A DNA stretch of 64,000 nucleotides from Myrmaecium sp. VS I D KN 1 (taxonomy: Eukaryota > Ascomycota > Dothideomycetes > Valsariales > Valsariaceae): contig JADQAV010000046.1 of assembly GCA_019775845.1 (NCBI GenBank), positions 124,001 to 188,000 on the forward strand, in the 5' to 3' direction. Position numbers and translations under genes: made by a program. Each line of letters begins with the position of its first letter. Position 1 is the stretch's first letter. The notes beneath the pieces are model-generated. The model worked only from the letters and a program-made list of their open reading frames with translations, did not search any database and was not told the origin of the DNA. Of this stretch, positions 11,303 to 22,267 are shown one piece after another.

Positions 11303-13414
11303 TTGAAGAGCCTCCCCGGTGTGACGTGAAGGCCCAGGGGAGGGTGAGGGAGGGATGAAGTGGGGAAACGAAGGACCGATGGATGCTGTCGTTCACGATC
11401 AGTGTTGGAAGTCTTGCTTTCGTTCGCCTAGAACAGACGCGTCGCCGTCGCCATCGCCGTCGCCGGGGGGGGAGGTTTGGCGTTCGGGGTCCCGCGTCGG
11501 GGCTTGAGAGTCTGGGGGTGGAGGTCAATCCATGCGGGATGGTTGGACGAAGAGCCGAGGAGGACGATGGACTAGTGAGTAGCGAGGGGAGCACGGAGAG
11601 CACGGAGAGCACGCAGAGCATCCGTACACCTCTCACGCCTGTATCCGTACTCCTAGCACTCTCACTCTCACTCTCGTTCTCCTCCACCTGCATTGCATCT
11701 TCGCACGCACGCACGCTCGCATCCACGCATCCGCGCAACGCACCGTTACGCACCACAAAGCCTCGGACACGTTTTGCAGTGGACAAATGCGACGTCTCGC
11801 AGCGGCGAACGCGGACACGAGCGGTGCTGCCGCCGCCCTTGACAGGCGATTGCGCATGAGGAGAGACCGAGGCAGCCAGGCCGCCCGTATGTAGCCGTCG
11901 CCTAAGCTGGGAGCGTCAGAGGATGAGGTGCATGGCCGCCCAATTGCATCCCCGACGGTGGTCTCCAAACCCTGCAGGAGGCGTCGCCGTCACTTGCATG
12001 CCCTCTCGATCACCGGGGCGGCAATGTGGGTGAATCGTCTCTACCGTGCCTCCCTTGGGATACGCCACCCCAGACCACGCCGACTTCCCACGCCGAATGT
12101 ACTCACGCCGTGGTGATTCTTGTGTCACCAAGAGAGACGGCACGGCAGCCTTTGACCTCAGCACCACCCGCCTCTCCCTCTCCCTCGCCCAACGTCCCCT
12201 TGTCACCTCCACCTCCTACGCCGCGACGAGACATGACGCTGTCCCATTTGCGCGACCGATGAGCGAGAGCTGGTTGACCTTCGAGCGCGGTGGGCGTTGC
12301 TCGCCGACGGGACCCAGGAGATCATGCCATTGCTTCGAATCGTACATGTCAGATCGCCTCAGCTGGACGGATACCGGGTATCTGCTCTATCTGAAGCGAT
12401 GTACGTACAGCCTGGCTCATCCGTGCCCGATGAACCACTGGGGTTGAGAAGGCCGCTCAGCCTTTTAGCTTTCGACCGTTAGACTATGGACCACCCCAAA
12501 AGCAGAAAGGTATCGTATATCGTCCATCCCAGATCGCGGCCACGCTTTCGGCCCACGGCCGGCAATCCTTCTTCCTTGGGTCAAGACATGACTGTCTGAC
12601 GGGAGGATTTCCGGGCGGTTCTATCGCGCATTGGCTCTACTGGTCACGTCTAGCAGCACGTACAGCCTCATCGGGCTATCAGCACCGAGCATTTCTCATC
12701 AAGTCTACTTTCAAATCCTTACTGTGCTACCAGAGGAAACCCTCATGGTGGTGGGTGCGGATGCATTGCATCGGAAATCGGTTTACTCGCATGCGTAATC
12801 CTACCTTCGGTCACTTCTTTCACTGGCCGGTTTCACCAGCTCTATTTGCTTTTGGACCATGAAATCGCGCTGCTGCCCCGTGGGTTCGCTGAGAATTCTC
12901 CCGGCTTCGACATCTCAAACCGTACCACCTACGCAATTCTTCCATGACCGCTGTTGCCGTCGTTATCCTTGGCCACCGTCCCATGATTAACACATGCTAT
13001 TAAGCGCATGGGCGAAGCATCACTGCCCCTTGGGCGATCAACCACGCTTCGCTCGCGTGCGTCCGTCTTTCGATCTCCCAAATAGTCGTGCCGGCCGGTT
13101 TTGGTTAATGCGATCCTTTCTATAGCCTGCCCTCCTCCACTAGTCTCCATTTCTCGCGTCATCTTGTCCCTGAGCCACTAGTTCAGGAAATCTTCCGAGG
13201 CGCCAGACCGCTGATCTCCCTTTCTAGGCCAGTAGCCTATCACGAGCGAACCATTTTCGGATTCTTCAATATCCCTCAGCTCCTTCTACCCCTTGTTTGA
13301 GTTAAGATCGCATCTCGGGACGATCCTAGCAAAAGCGCTGAACAGACGTCTATAAATCGACTCTGGATTCTGAGGTCGCTCCCAGGAACTTCAAACCTCT
13401 GATCTTCAACGAAA
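11303..13414. other. Divergent intergenic region, CENP-I and 13415 gene
   Basis: About 2.1 kb without a supported gene. Open frames at 11277-11860 on both strands are GC-rich shadows without motifs. A short imperfect repeat of gcacggaga units lies at about 11590-11615. The rest (12100-13340) has ordinary composition and many stops. A TATA box precedes the gene at 13415. Confidence 0.55.
13351..13357 (+). promoter_or_regulatory. Probable TATA box
   Basis: TATAAAT at 64 bases before the ATG at 13415. Spacing and sequence fit a fungal core promoter with a short leader. Confidence 0.6.
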
Positions 13415-14179
13415 ATGGGCGAACGAAAGACTTCCACAGGGACGACTCCGAAAGGAACGGCACGTGCAGCTTTTGCAGATAGAATAGAAAACGCATCGCG
13501 GACGTCTTCACTGGTCTACTTGCTGAGGAACTCGTCGCTAGACGATGTTGGCGATCACGACGCGCCTCACTTCCTTCGAACGTCCGCCGAGGTCCTCTCA
13601 AGCATCCGTAATCTCCCACATACCGCTGACCTTGTCCTTTTCACGCCTGTCGTCCCACCACCCCCACGAGCCGCCTCCGAGGAGAACAGGAGGAAAATAG
13701 ACGACGAACGCGCTTCATACCCACCCATGGACCCTTTCGAACCTCTTGGCCGCGCTCTGCATAAGCACCACCGTCGCATCCAACATGTGCCTTACATCCC
13801 CTCCGTCGGCATGACAGCCACCCACGCGACCTTCCTGCAGTGCTCCAGCGCCGTGGTCATCGTGGTATGCGAGAGCGGCGGTGGTGGCGGCGGCGGCGGC
13901 GGCAGTGGCAGTGGCAGTGGCAACCGCAGCCGCAGCAGCCCCTTCGGCAAGCACCGCTTCGAGAACCAAGCCGAGTTCGCCCACGACATCATGGCCCACA
14001 AGCTGGCGCAGGACGGCCCGAAGCCGGCCCTGCTCGTGCTGATCACGGGCGGCGAGCGGTCGAAAGGACGAGCCGCCGCGGCGGCCGCGTTCGGCAGCGA
14101 GTTCGAGGTGCTGGTGCACTCGCGCAGCTACGAGCCGGGTGCGTTGGGCAAGGTGGCTGATTTGGTGTTCGGCACTTGA
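13415..14179 (+). CDS. Unassigned single-exon 254-aa protein
   Basis: One open frame, ATG 13415 to TGA, 254 residues, no intron needed. I do not recognise the family. Two parts alternate hydrophobic strands and helices like an alpha/beta fold: residues about 60-80 with ADLVLFTPVVPP, and 145-155 with AVVIVVCES. A glycine/serine linker (about 156-172) follows, then an alpha-helical stretch (FENQAEFAHDIMAHKLA) and another strand, ALLVLITGGERSK, with a Lys/Ala-rich end. The pattern suggests a soluble enzyme-like or nucleotide-binding fold, but no known catalytic motif is visible. The Gly/Ser linker looks like a recent expansion inside an otherwise ordered protein. A TATA box just upstream supports the start. 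Confidence 0.75.
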   Translation: MGERKTSTGTTPKGTARAAFADRIENASRTSSLVYLLRNSSLDDVGDHDAPHFLRTSAEVLSSIRNLPHTADLVLFTPVVPPPPRAASEENRRKIDDERASYPPMDPFEPLGRALHKHHRRIQHVPYIPSVGMTATHATFLQCSSAVVIVVCESGGGGGGGGGSGSGSGNRSRSSPFGKHRFENQAEFAHDIMAHKLAQDGPKPALLVLITGGERSKGRAAAAAAFGSEFEVLVHSRSYEPGALGKVADLVFGT

Positions 14180-15017
14180 AGAATCTGACAGCTGTGGTGG
14201 CTCGCTCTTGGATTACGTTCAGGCGAGGGTCACCCTTTTTCGATGCATGGCTATTCAAGCAATATCCATTATGCTATTGCTTATGTGGGGGTACATGTGT
14301 ACTGCGGTGTTATGCGGGCGCTGATGATTGAGGGGCGTGGGGGGAAGTGGTACGCATGATTCTCTTTTGTAGGTGGCCTCAGGTGTCTATGTAACGATCC
14401 CCCTCCTCTTGTTTCCCTCAATTATATACTTTTGTGTAAAAATATATATTTGATCGTGCTCTGTCCTTGAACAGGGATCTCCTCCCCTCTCTCTCTTTAG
14501 GAGCCTTGCGGGCCCTGCATGGGTAGTTCTATTCCCCCTCCTTTGTCATGCCCGACTCTGCTCTGTTTTCTTCGGCGTGCTCTAGCCATGGCTTCTTGCT
14601 GCTAAAGGCTGCTCCATCACAGATTCCGTGTGAGGTAGCAGGACCGATACTGAACATGTTGCGTGTGTTGCGTGAATGAGTGGACTTGGTGCAGAGCTGC
14701 TATACTAAATACATGTATACCGGTGCTCTTAACGGATTTTTGAGTGATCAAGGATTTGCTCACTAATGAGAGTTAAGATGTCGAGATCTGAAGCTTATAC
14801 TGCGTATCGTTTGGTTCGAAGTCCATATCTCTGACTTGAGGCTGAACCTAGACATTGTTGCGCCTAAGGCATCCAGAGCCTTGCGCTAACGCCCGGAAGG
14901 GCCATCGTCCAACGTCACTCGGGCATGCTTCGCACATCCTCCAAAACATCTTTCCCAGGGTCGTCGATAGCAAGACATCAGCCTCCCCAACGCACCTCGG
15001 TAACCCAACCATCCACC
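14180..15017. other. Intergenic region before EMC7
   Basis: 3' flank of the preceding gene and promoter of EMC7. AT-rich stretch at about 14420-14450 could be a polyadenylation region. No gene seen. Confidence 0.6.
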
Positions 15018-15934
15018 ATGCGCCTCTCCACTCTCAGCTTTGGGGCTCTGCTCCCCTTCATCGCCGACGCCGCCCGGCTAACCATTGCCATCCCTCAATC
15101 GGACCGCATCCCGAACCCCTCCGCCCTCCCTCCGAGCACGCATGCCACCCTCCGCTCGCTGGGCGCGCCGCTCTCCGCCCCCCTCACGCGCGCCAACACC
15201 TTCGTTTTCCCCAACGTGACGGAGGGCAGCCACCTGATGACCGTGCACTGCCGGGACTACGCCTTCGAGCCGCTGCGGGTGGACGTGAGCGTCGTGCAGG
15301 CCGGCGATGACGAGCGGACGACGCGGGAGCGCGTCGAGGTCTGGCAGACCTTTCGCGGACACGAGTGGGAGAACAAGGGCGAGAAGCGGGCGGAGGGCGA
15401 TGGCGAGGTGGTGGCGGAGGTGCGGCCGCTGGCTGCGAAGGATTATTATCAGGTTCGGGCTGGATGCAAGTTCCCCCCCTTTTCTCCCGGTGGATGCCCT
15501 GGGGAGGGCGTAGCTGGAGAACAGAAGGATTCTTTTTATGAAAGGAGAATTGTACTAACACCAAAGCAGTCTCCGTCCTATCCATCCTCAAAAACCCCAT
15601 GATCCTCATGGCCCTCTTCTCAATGGCCGTCATCTTCGGCATGCCCTACATGATGGAGAACAGTAAGTAGTTGCACCGCGCCCCTATCATCGACATCCAC
15701 GTGTCCGCCTCCAGCTGCTAAACTGCACTCCCTCTCCTCTCAGTGGATCCCGAGACCAAGGCCGAGTTCGAGGCGATGCAGAAGCAGAGCCCGCTCGCCG
15801 ACCCGTCCAAGAACCCCGCCGCCCAGCTGCAGAACTTCGACCTCGCCTCGTGGATGGCGGGCAAGTCGAGCACGAGTGCTTCGGGTGCGTCGGGTGCGCA
15901 GCCGCAGAGCGGCGCGGCGAGGAGGAGAGGGTGA
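15018..15934 (+). CDS. EMC7: ER membrane protein complex subunit 7 (EMC7)
   Basis: Exons 15018-15465, 15570-15662 and 15744-15934 encode 243 residues. Known role: subunit of the EMC, the ER insertase for tail-anchored and multipass proteins; EMC7 contributes a lumenal beta-sandwich. Seen: a signal peptide (residues 1-19, leucine-rich, ending ADAA); a beta-sandwich domain (about 20-145) with TFVFPNVTEGSHLMTVHC; then the hallmark SVLSILKNPMILMALFSM membrane helix, GMPYMMENMDPE and a cytosolic Ala/Ser/Gly tail. The first intron appears to start with GCAAGT, not GT. Only that boundary restores the family reading VRAGFSVLSILKNP; the nearby GT donors give the wrong phase or an unexpected insertion. 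The second intron is ordinary (GTAAGT/CAG). Confidence 0.92.
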
Positions 15935-17620
15935 TTTTTCCACCCGACGGTGAGGGGGAACGTGCTGTCTGGACGTGCTGTCTGGACGGAAACGATTTCG
16001 TGCCCGGCGATTTATAATGTCATATCATCTCTTTTTCGTGAGCCAGATCACGTTCTTTTCAAACGCTTCTCCGACATTTGGCAAAGTACGTAGAGACATG
16101 GCGCTGGACCTGTACGCATCACCTCCCCCGCTACCCTATCAAACCTCCGAAAAATTCCTTCTTCGGAGGACAGACTGAGCGGCACCCACGTGATGTTGAG
16201 CTTACTCAATCACCCGCTCTCCCGCCCTTCTACAAAATATCGTGTTCTACCCGAACACCCTGCACAGTGTCCTTACGCATTTCGCCCCTTTCACCCTTCC
16301 GTTACACGGTACGAAGCGTCAAGTGTAAAAGCAGAAAGGCGCAAAGGAAAGCGAAGTGGAGGTGAATGAAAGCGCAGGGCCGACCTGGGCCATCCATCAA
16401 CCGTGCTGAGAGTGACCGCAACTACTTGTGTACCATCCCCGTTCATGGAAGTTTTAACGGGCGGAAAGCTACCTTGCCCTCGCCGCCCCTCTCCGCTCCA
16501 CCTCGTCTCTTCCCGTCCCGCCCACCGGCCGACCTACTCGCCGGATCCTTCTCTCACTCAGACAGGGCCCAACGGAATGGTAAAACAAGAGCAAAACATG
16601 GTAATTTAACTATTGTAGATTCAATAGAGAAAAAAAATAGACGGGTGCGTCAAACATGCGCCCTCGCAACGGCCCTCAATGGAGCATGCTAAACACAGGC
16701 GGGAGGCCGGGGCTGGCCCGTGCCCGTCCTTTCCGTTTTCCGTGTTCCGTGTTCCGATTTCCCCGCATTTTCGAACGTCTAATGTACAAATCAAGTCCAT
16801 CCACCCGCTGCGTGCCGGGGGGCCGGTGACATATCTCGATCCCTCTCTGTCTCTGTCTCTCTCACTTTTCTCTCTCCTCCTTCCTTTGTTGCGATCGTCT
16901 CTGCCGGAGAGACTCTCACTCTCTTCTTTTCCCTATTCTCCGGGAGACTGCTGTGGGGTCGTTGTGCCCGTCTCGTCGACCACGTGGTGTGTGCTTACGT
17001 CTTCTCCCCATCCGAATGAGATGCTGGAGTTGTGCGTGAGGGTGCGAATGATGCTGCTACGCTCTTTGCTTTCTGCATAAGTGAGTTCATTCCAGTTCTA
17101 TTGGGCACACACACTCTGTACTTTTCAGAATGAGTCGATCGAGTTCAAAGGCTGTGATACTGCTCAATCCGCCATTATTGCGTTTGACGAAGCGAAAGAC
17201 TATAGCCGATTTTTATAACAGATCTGGGGATGCTTGCTAGGATTTTGAATCTCCTGCTATTTTTGAAGCCCATGTGCTTACTCGTCTAAAGTACTGGTCT
17301 AATACCCAATCTTCTTTAGACGAGAATGCCTCACCCCTCTAAAATCTATGCACAGACCGGACGGGCAATCGAAGAAATAATGCGCAAAGCCACGCTTTTG
17401 GCCCGACTTCTTTCCGAATTCCGCATAAGGAAGAAGGGCCAAGTGAAATGCAGCAGAAAGGCAGGTGCTCGAGCGAGAACCTGCTCTACCACACAGCGGA
17501 CCTGTCGAACGTAGTGGTCTAAGCCTGTCTATGAGGAAACTAAACCGGACTTAAACGCCTCAAATGCAACTGCAGGACAAAGGTAGTATAAACTTTTGCA
17601 ACATCGTCAAATAATCGTCA
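15935..17620. other. Convergent intergenic region, EMC7 and desaturase
   Basis: No gene supported. It starts with a 14-base unit repeated twice (gtgctgtctggac, 15962-15989). A CT-rich block lies at 16840-16930. Open frames at 16078-17080 are short, overlapping and motif-free. Confidence 0.55.
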
Positions 17621-19153
17621 TCACTCATTATCGCTTTCACTGCCGACAACCATGGATCCCTTGTCGGCCTTCGTAGTAGCGGGGGCGATCTTCTGGGGCG
17701 GGACGCCGAGACCGTTTCGGTTGCGGAAGAAGAGAACACCCTTGCCTTCACCCTGAGCACCCTCGCTGGGCTCGACCCACTGGCAGACCCGAGCAGCGGT
17801 CCAAAGAGCCTTAAGGAAACCGATCGGGCCGTCCTTTACATCAGCACGATAGTGCCTGCCCATAACGGGCTTGATGGCCTCGGATGCCTCATCCGCGTGG
17901 TAGAAGGGAATGGTGGAAATGTAATGGTGGAGCACATGGGTCTCGATAATGCCGTGGAAGATATGGCGGCCGATGAAGCCAAACTCGCGGTCGATCGTGG
18001 CAGCAGCACCACGAGCGAAGGTCCAGGTGTGGGGCTCGTAGTGGGGAAGGGTAGGGTCAGTGTGCTGGAGGAAAGTGATTGCCACTGCGAAAAGTCAGTC
18101 CTATATCCCTTCGTACGCCGCATTGAGAGTATGCTTACCAAGCCAGTGGTTTACCCACAGATACGGGATCCAGTACCAGACAAGCATGTTCTTGAAACCG
18201 AATTGCATCGTGAGGAGATAGATGGCGCCAAGAGTGATGGCGATACCAAGGTCGCTAAGAAGAATGAGGTGCTCGTCCTTCCGTTCGTACAGGGGGCTGG
18301 ACGGGAGGAAGTGGTTGACACCACCGAAGTAACCATTCCTCTTGCCCTTACCCTTGCCCTCCGACTGACGCTCGTGGTTGTTGTGACCAGTCACGTTGGT
18401 GAAGAGGTACATGGGCCAACCGCCGAGCTGTTGCAGGACTGAGTGGATCAAGGTAGCAATTGGAGCCTCCTCGGTCAACTCGGAAAGTTCGTGGGCCATA
18501 CGACCGATGCGGCTGGCATACTCCTCTCTGGTCTTGGGGACAAAGACCATGTCACGCGCCATGTTGCCAGTGGCCTTGTGGTGCTTGCCATGAGAAATCT
18601 TCCAGGAGAAGTAGGGGACCAGAAGAGCAGAGTGGCAGATCCAGCCAACGGTATCGTTCAGCGTCTTGGAAGGAGAGAAAGCTTGGTGCCCACACTCATG
18701 TGCCAGGACCCAGAGACCGGTACCGAACAAACCCTGGAGCACGGTGTAGATGGCCCACAGGGCAGCACGGACAGGAGTCGAAGGAATGTACTCCGGGGTC
18801 ACGTAGTTGTGAAAGACGTAGAAAGTGGTCGCGAGGTAGAAAAGGTCACGAGCAACATACGCGAGCGAACGGGCGGCCGAACGTTCGAAGCAGTGCTTGG
18901 GAATGGCGTCGTAGATCTGCTTGATCGTGTAGTCGGGGATCTTGAACTCGTTGCCATAGGTGTCGAGAAGAACTCCGCGGGTGTCCTTGACCGTTGGTTC
19001 CTCATCGAGAGACGACAACGAGGTAGAGGAGGGGGATTGAGTTGGCGTGTCAACTGGGGACACGGCGACGGAGCTGGCGACTGAAGAGACAGCGGAGTCC
19101 GTGGTGACGCTCCTACGGAGAAGCGAGTTCTGGGGAAGGGCGGTGGAAGCCAT
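17621..19153 (-). CDS. odeA: Oleate delta-12 fatty acid desaturase
   Basis: Exons 19153-18139 and 18084-17621 encode 492 residues. The intron is GTAAGC...GCAG and the join reads NHWLVAITFLQH. The enzyme converts oleoyl to linoleoyl chains on ER phospholipids. It is a di-iron membrane desaturase that draws electrons from cytochrome b5. All three histidine boxes are intact: HECGH (152-156), HGKHH (188-192) and HVLHH (388-392). Hydrophobic segments lie around 100-150, 175-185 and 310-345. The N-terminal 60 residues are Ser/Thr/Pro-rich and poorly conserved. The end, GVLFFRNRNGLGVPP, is typical of Aspergillus-type OdeA. A delta-15/omega-3 activity cannot be excluded from sequence alone. Divergent from the antiporter gene, separated by about 3.1 kb. 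Confidence 0.95.
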
Positions 19154-22100
19154 GGTGTAAATGATGGATACGATATGGCGGATCAATTGGGAGATACTGC
19201 GGAAAATATCCAAAAGCGAAGGAAAGTAACGGCGGGCCGTTTGCTGGATGGGGAGGCCAAGCGGATGTTGTTGTTGGGAGCTCGGCTGGCCGGCGTGTTG
19301 GGAGCGGAGCGGACGACGGGATTGCACAGCAGCAAGAGCTCAATTGAGAGCCCGCGTCTGGTGGTGAGGAGCAGAAGGGCGGAGACGGTAAGTCGAAGGT
19401 GGAAAGAGGAGTGAAAGAGAGGGAGGAAAAGGTAGGATCTTTAAGAAGGGCGTCCGGCTCCTTTGGGGGGTCTTTCGGGGTAAACCGTGGGCGAAAGGGA
19501 GTTCGAAATTTACCGTTATGGTACGCGCAGTACGGGCCCTTGTCCGCACGTTTGAGGGGGAGACTAGCCAAGAAAGGAGAATGGAAGGTACCTTAAGGTA
19601 CTCCGTAACCTACCACGCATTCGAGAACTTCGACCGCTTCCGCGCACGACGCAGCACAGCAACTGTCCGCCTCCAATGATCACCACCGCCTCTTCATCAT
19701 TGGCCGCCATCCTCCTACTCGCCGCCACAGCCCTGCCGTGCGTCCAGCTACGGGCTGGGAGAGGGGCCGTGTCCGTGTCAAATCTCGAGCGGAAATAAAC
19801 AGTCCAGCCCAAGTTCAAGCAAGTCGTTTCCAACACAAGCATGCGAATCGGCATGCAGCCATTGTCAGTCTCTTTCCCCCTCTACTACTCCAGAACATGC
19901 ACGTCCTCCATCTGCGACGTTGGTACCAACAATCTACGGACCGACTCGCCCAGCGGGCGCTGCATCAAGCTAGGCCGGCTGCTAAACGCTGGTAAAAAAA
20001 GTCCGCGCTGATGCCGCTGTTGATCCGCGGCAGCAGCAAGGCCAGCAGCGAAAACCGGCGCGCTCCCCACGCAGCTGTGGCGCTTGGCAAGGGATTTTGG
20101 TTGAGGGCGATGGGACAGGAGCCATGCGATGCGACACACGGCCACACAGACCGCTAGATTATCTATGCCATTGTCGCAAAATATGGAGATTTCCACCAGC
20201 GGACAGCCAACCACTGCTTCCGGTCTGATAAGCTGGCGCTCAGGTCTCCTTTTTACACCCTTAATTCGAGACCGAGACTATCGGTGAGGGAAGTGAGCGA
20301 GAGCTGTGCAATCCGTGTCTTGCATGTGAACGGCGTCATGGATGATATCAGCTTCCCACAAGGCTGCATGATGGGAGCCCCTCCACCTGGCCAGAAACCG
20401 AGGAGCCAAAGCAGGGCAGCAAGCAGGGAAAAACGAAATGGCAGCAAGCACGAGGGATACCGTGTTCGGCGTCCGAAGTTCGAAGGGTGTGCGCTGTCGA
20501 GCCGCGGCTTTGCACCCAGAGGCGTTGGAGCAGCCGTGAGGTTCTCTAGCCTGTGAAGATCTCTGCTCCGAGTTGCCCCTTGAGCAGCCGCTGCAGGGTC
20601 CACGAAAGATTTTTAGCAGATCCCCAACAAATTTTAGTGCCCAGCCAGCCCGGCCCCGGCCCCGCGCCTGGGAAGGATCCTCCTCCGTTTCGTGACACTA
20701 CTTGGCGACTCTTCCGGTTTTCCCACCGATTTTTCCTCGCTTACAGGCCAGACCGGGGGTTGTCGTGGCGGGGGGAATCGTCGCTCTTTGTGGCTTTCTT
20801 CCTATCCCCCACTCACTCCCTCCTCAAAACCCTCAAAACTCGAGCGTTTTCCACGTCTTCTCATGACCGTGATTCGACCCTCATGCCATACTACCCCATC
20901 AGGAGGAGCGTGACGAAGGAGCGGAAGCGACTGAAATGACGCATGTTCATTCCTCCCCAACATCGCAACCGCAGCCTGCAATAGACAGCTCTGCCTCTGA
21001 TGCTGTTCATGCAACACCACGATATATACAATATCTTACCACGACTTGGTACTTGTAAAGAAATCTTGAGGATCACACCATTGCGATTGGCGGAGATATG
21101 AATCTCCGCTGTATTCCACGGAGTGCTGTAGGCTGCCAGGCTGCGTTCAGGATGGTATGTTGGAAGGATACTACATACAGCTTCGGTATGCCATTGGAAC
21201 TTGCCCAACTTCCTTCAGTATGTAGCCATGAGTGATTGCGTCAATACTATCTGCGTCACTTGTATGACCATCTTCGCTTCGAAGGCCTAGGATAGAACAC
21301 GCATAGGACATAGGATTCGTCTCTATATCATATGTTTGTCTCAGGCTTCAGCAATCTTTTTGGAGGGGGACTGTCAGCCTTCAGATATAAGCGATCACAA
21401 AGCGGCGGCTCTCTTATCGGCGCGTATCATTCCCCTCTTTCTACCAGCCCCGCGGGAGTGTAGCAGATCAAAGTAGGAGTAGAGAGAGCGTAGTAGAAGT
21501 GAATATGTGACGCCTTTTATGGGTTTGGGCAACAACGGCCATCTTCACTCATATCTCCCTTACCTCCTACAGAGGACCTATCTCGTACCTCAAAGATGGC
21601 CTTCTTGACTGTCACTGTTCTGTCAAGGGACATTCGGCCTTGTAGCAGTCTTGTAGCACTCCGTATGTAGTCACCTCTCCGGGGGTGAATGCTATTGAGG
21701 ACGTGTTAACAGTATTCCGAACATGCTCCAATCGAGCTGCGTAAACTTCAGGGTATGCTCCTCTCGGCAACATGGAAAAAAACAACCTGGCTCGTTGCAG
21801 CTCACAACTTGCAGTCGGCGTGTCTCCCACTGTGGCACAGTACATATATGGAGGTTGACATTATCTTATCGGAGATTCCCCGGAACGCGCGTGCGGGGAG
21901 TTAACGGGGATTATTGCCAAGGGGTCGCCAAGAACCATATTCTCTCGTCTGATTGAACTACGAGTAGATGTGCCTTATCTTGGATTTACCCATTAACCTA
22001 TAGACAGCAGACACTGAGCCGGACAAGAGACAGAGGTCATCTACATCACTCGTGCAGGAATCCCACGCTGCTTTATGATTGTGAATACGATCACATTCCC

Positions 22101-22267
22101 ATCCACCTCCTATTCAAATGCGCCAATAACGTCTGTGGAGTTAGGATCTGCTCCAGTATCGGTGTTGCGGATCGTCGACGACAGGCTTCCCTAACAATCA
22201 CTGAATCCCTGAGGACATTTCAGGAGAAAGAAAAACCCATTGCTCACAAACTCACTGAGCTAGAAAA
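19154..22267. other. Large divergent region, desaturase and antiporter
   Basis: About 3.1 kb. The first 400 bases are the desaturase leader and promoter; several short upstream ATGs face the desaturase. The remainder carries only short frames in all phases (for example 20553-20939 plus, 20891-21208 minus, 21612-21845 minus) without motifs or splice support. The region may be purely regulatory or may hold non-coding RNA. Confidence 0.5.

Noticed and set aside
11277-11859. Plus and minus frames beside the CENP-I start
   Set aside because: Mutually overlapping, low-complexity and motif-free. The CENP-I first exon explains the adjacent signal.
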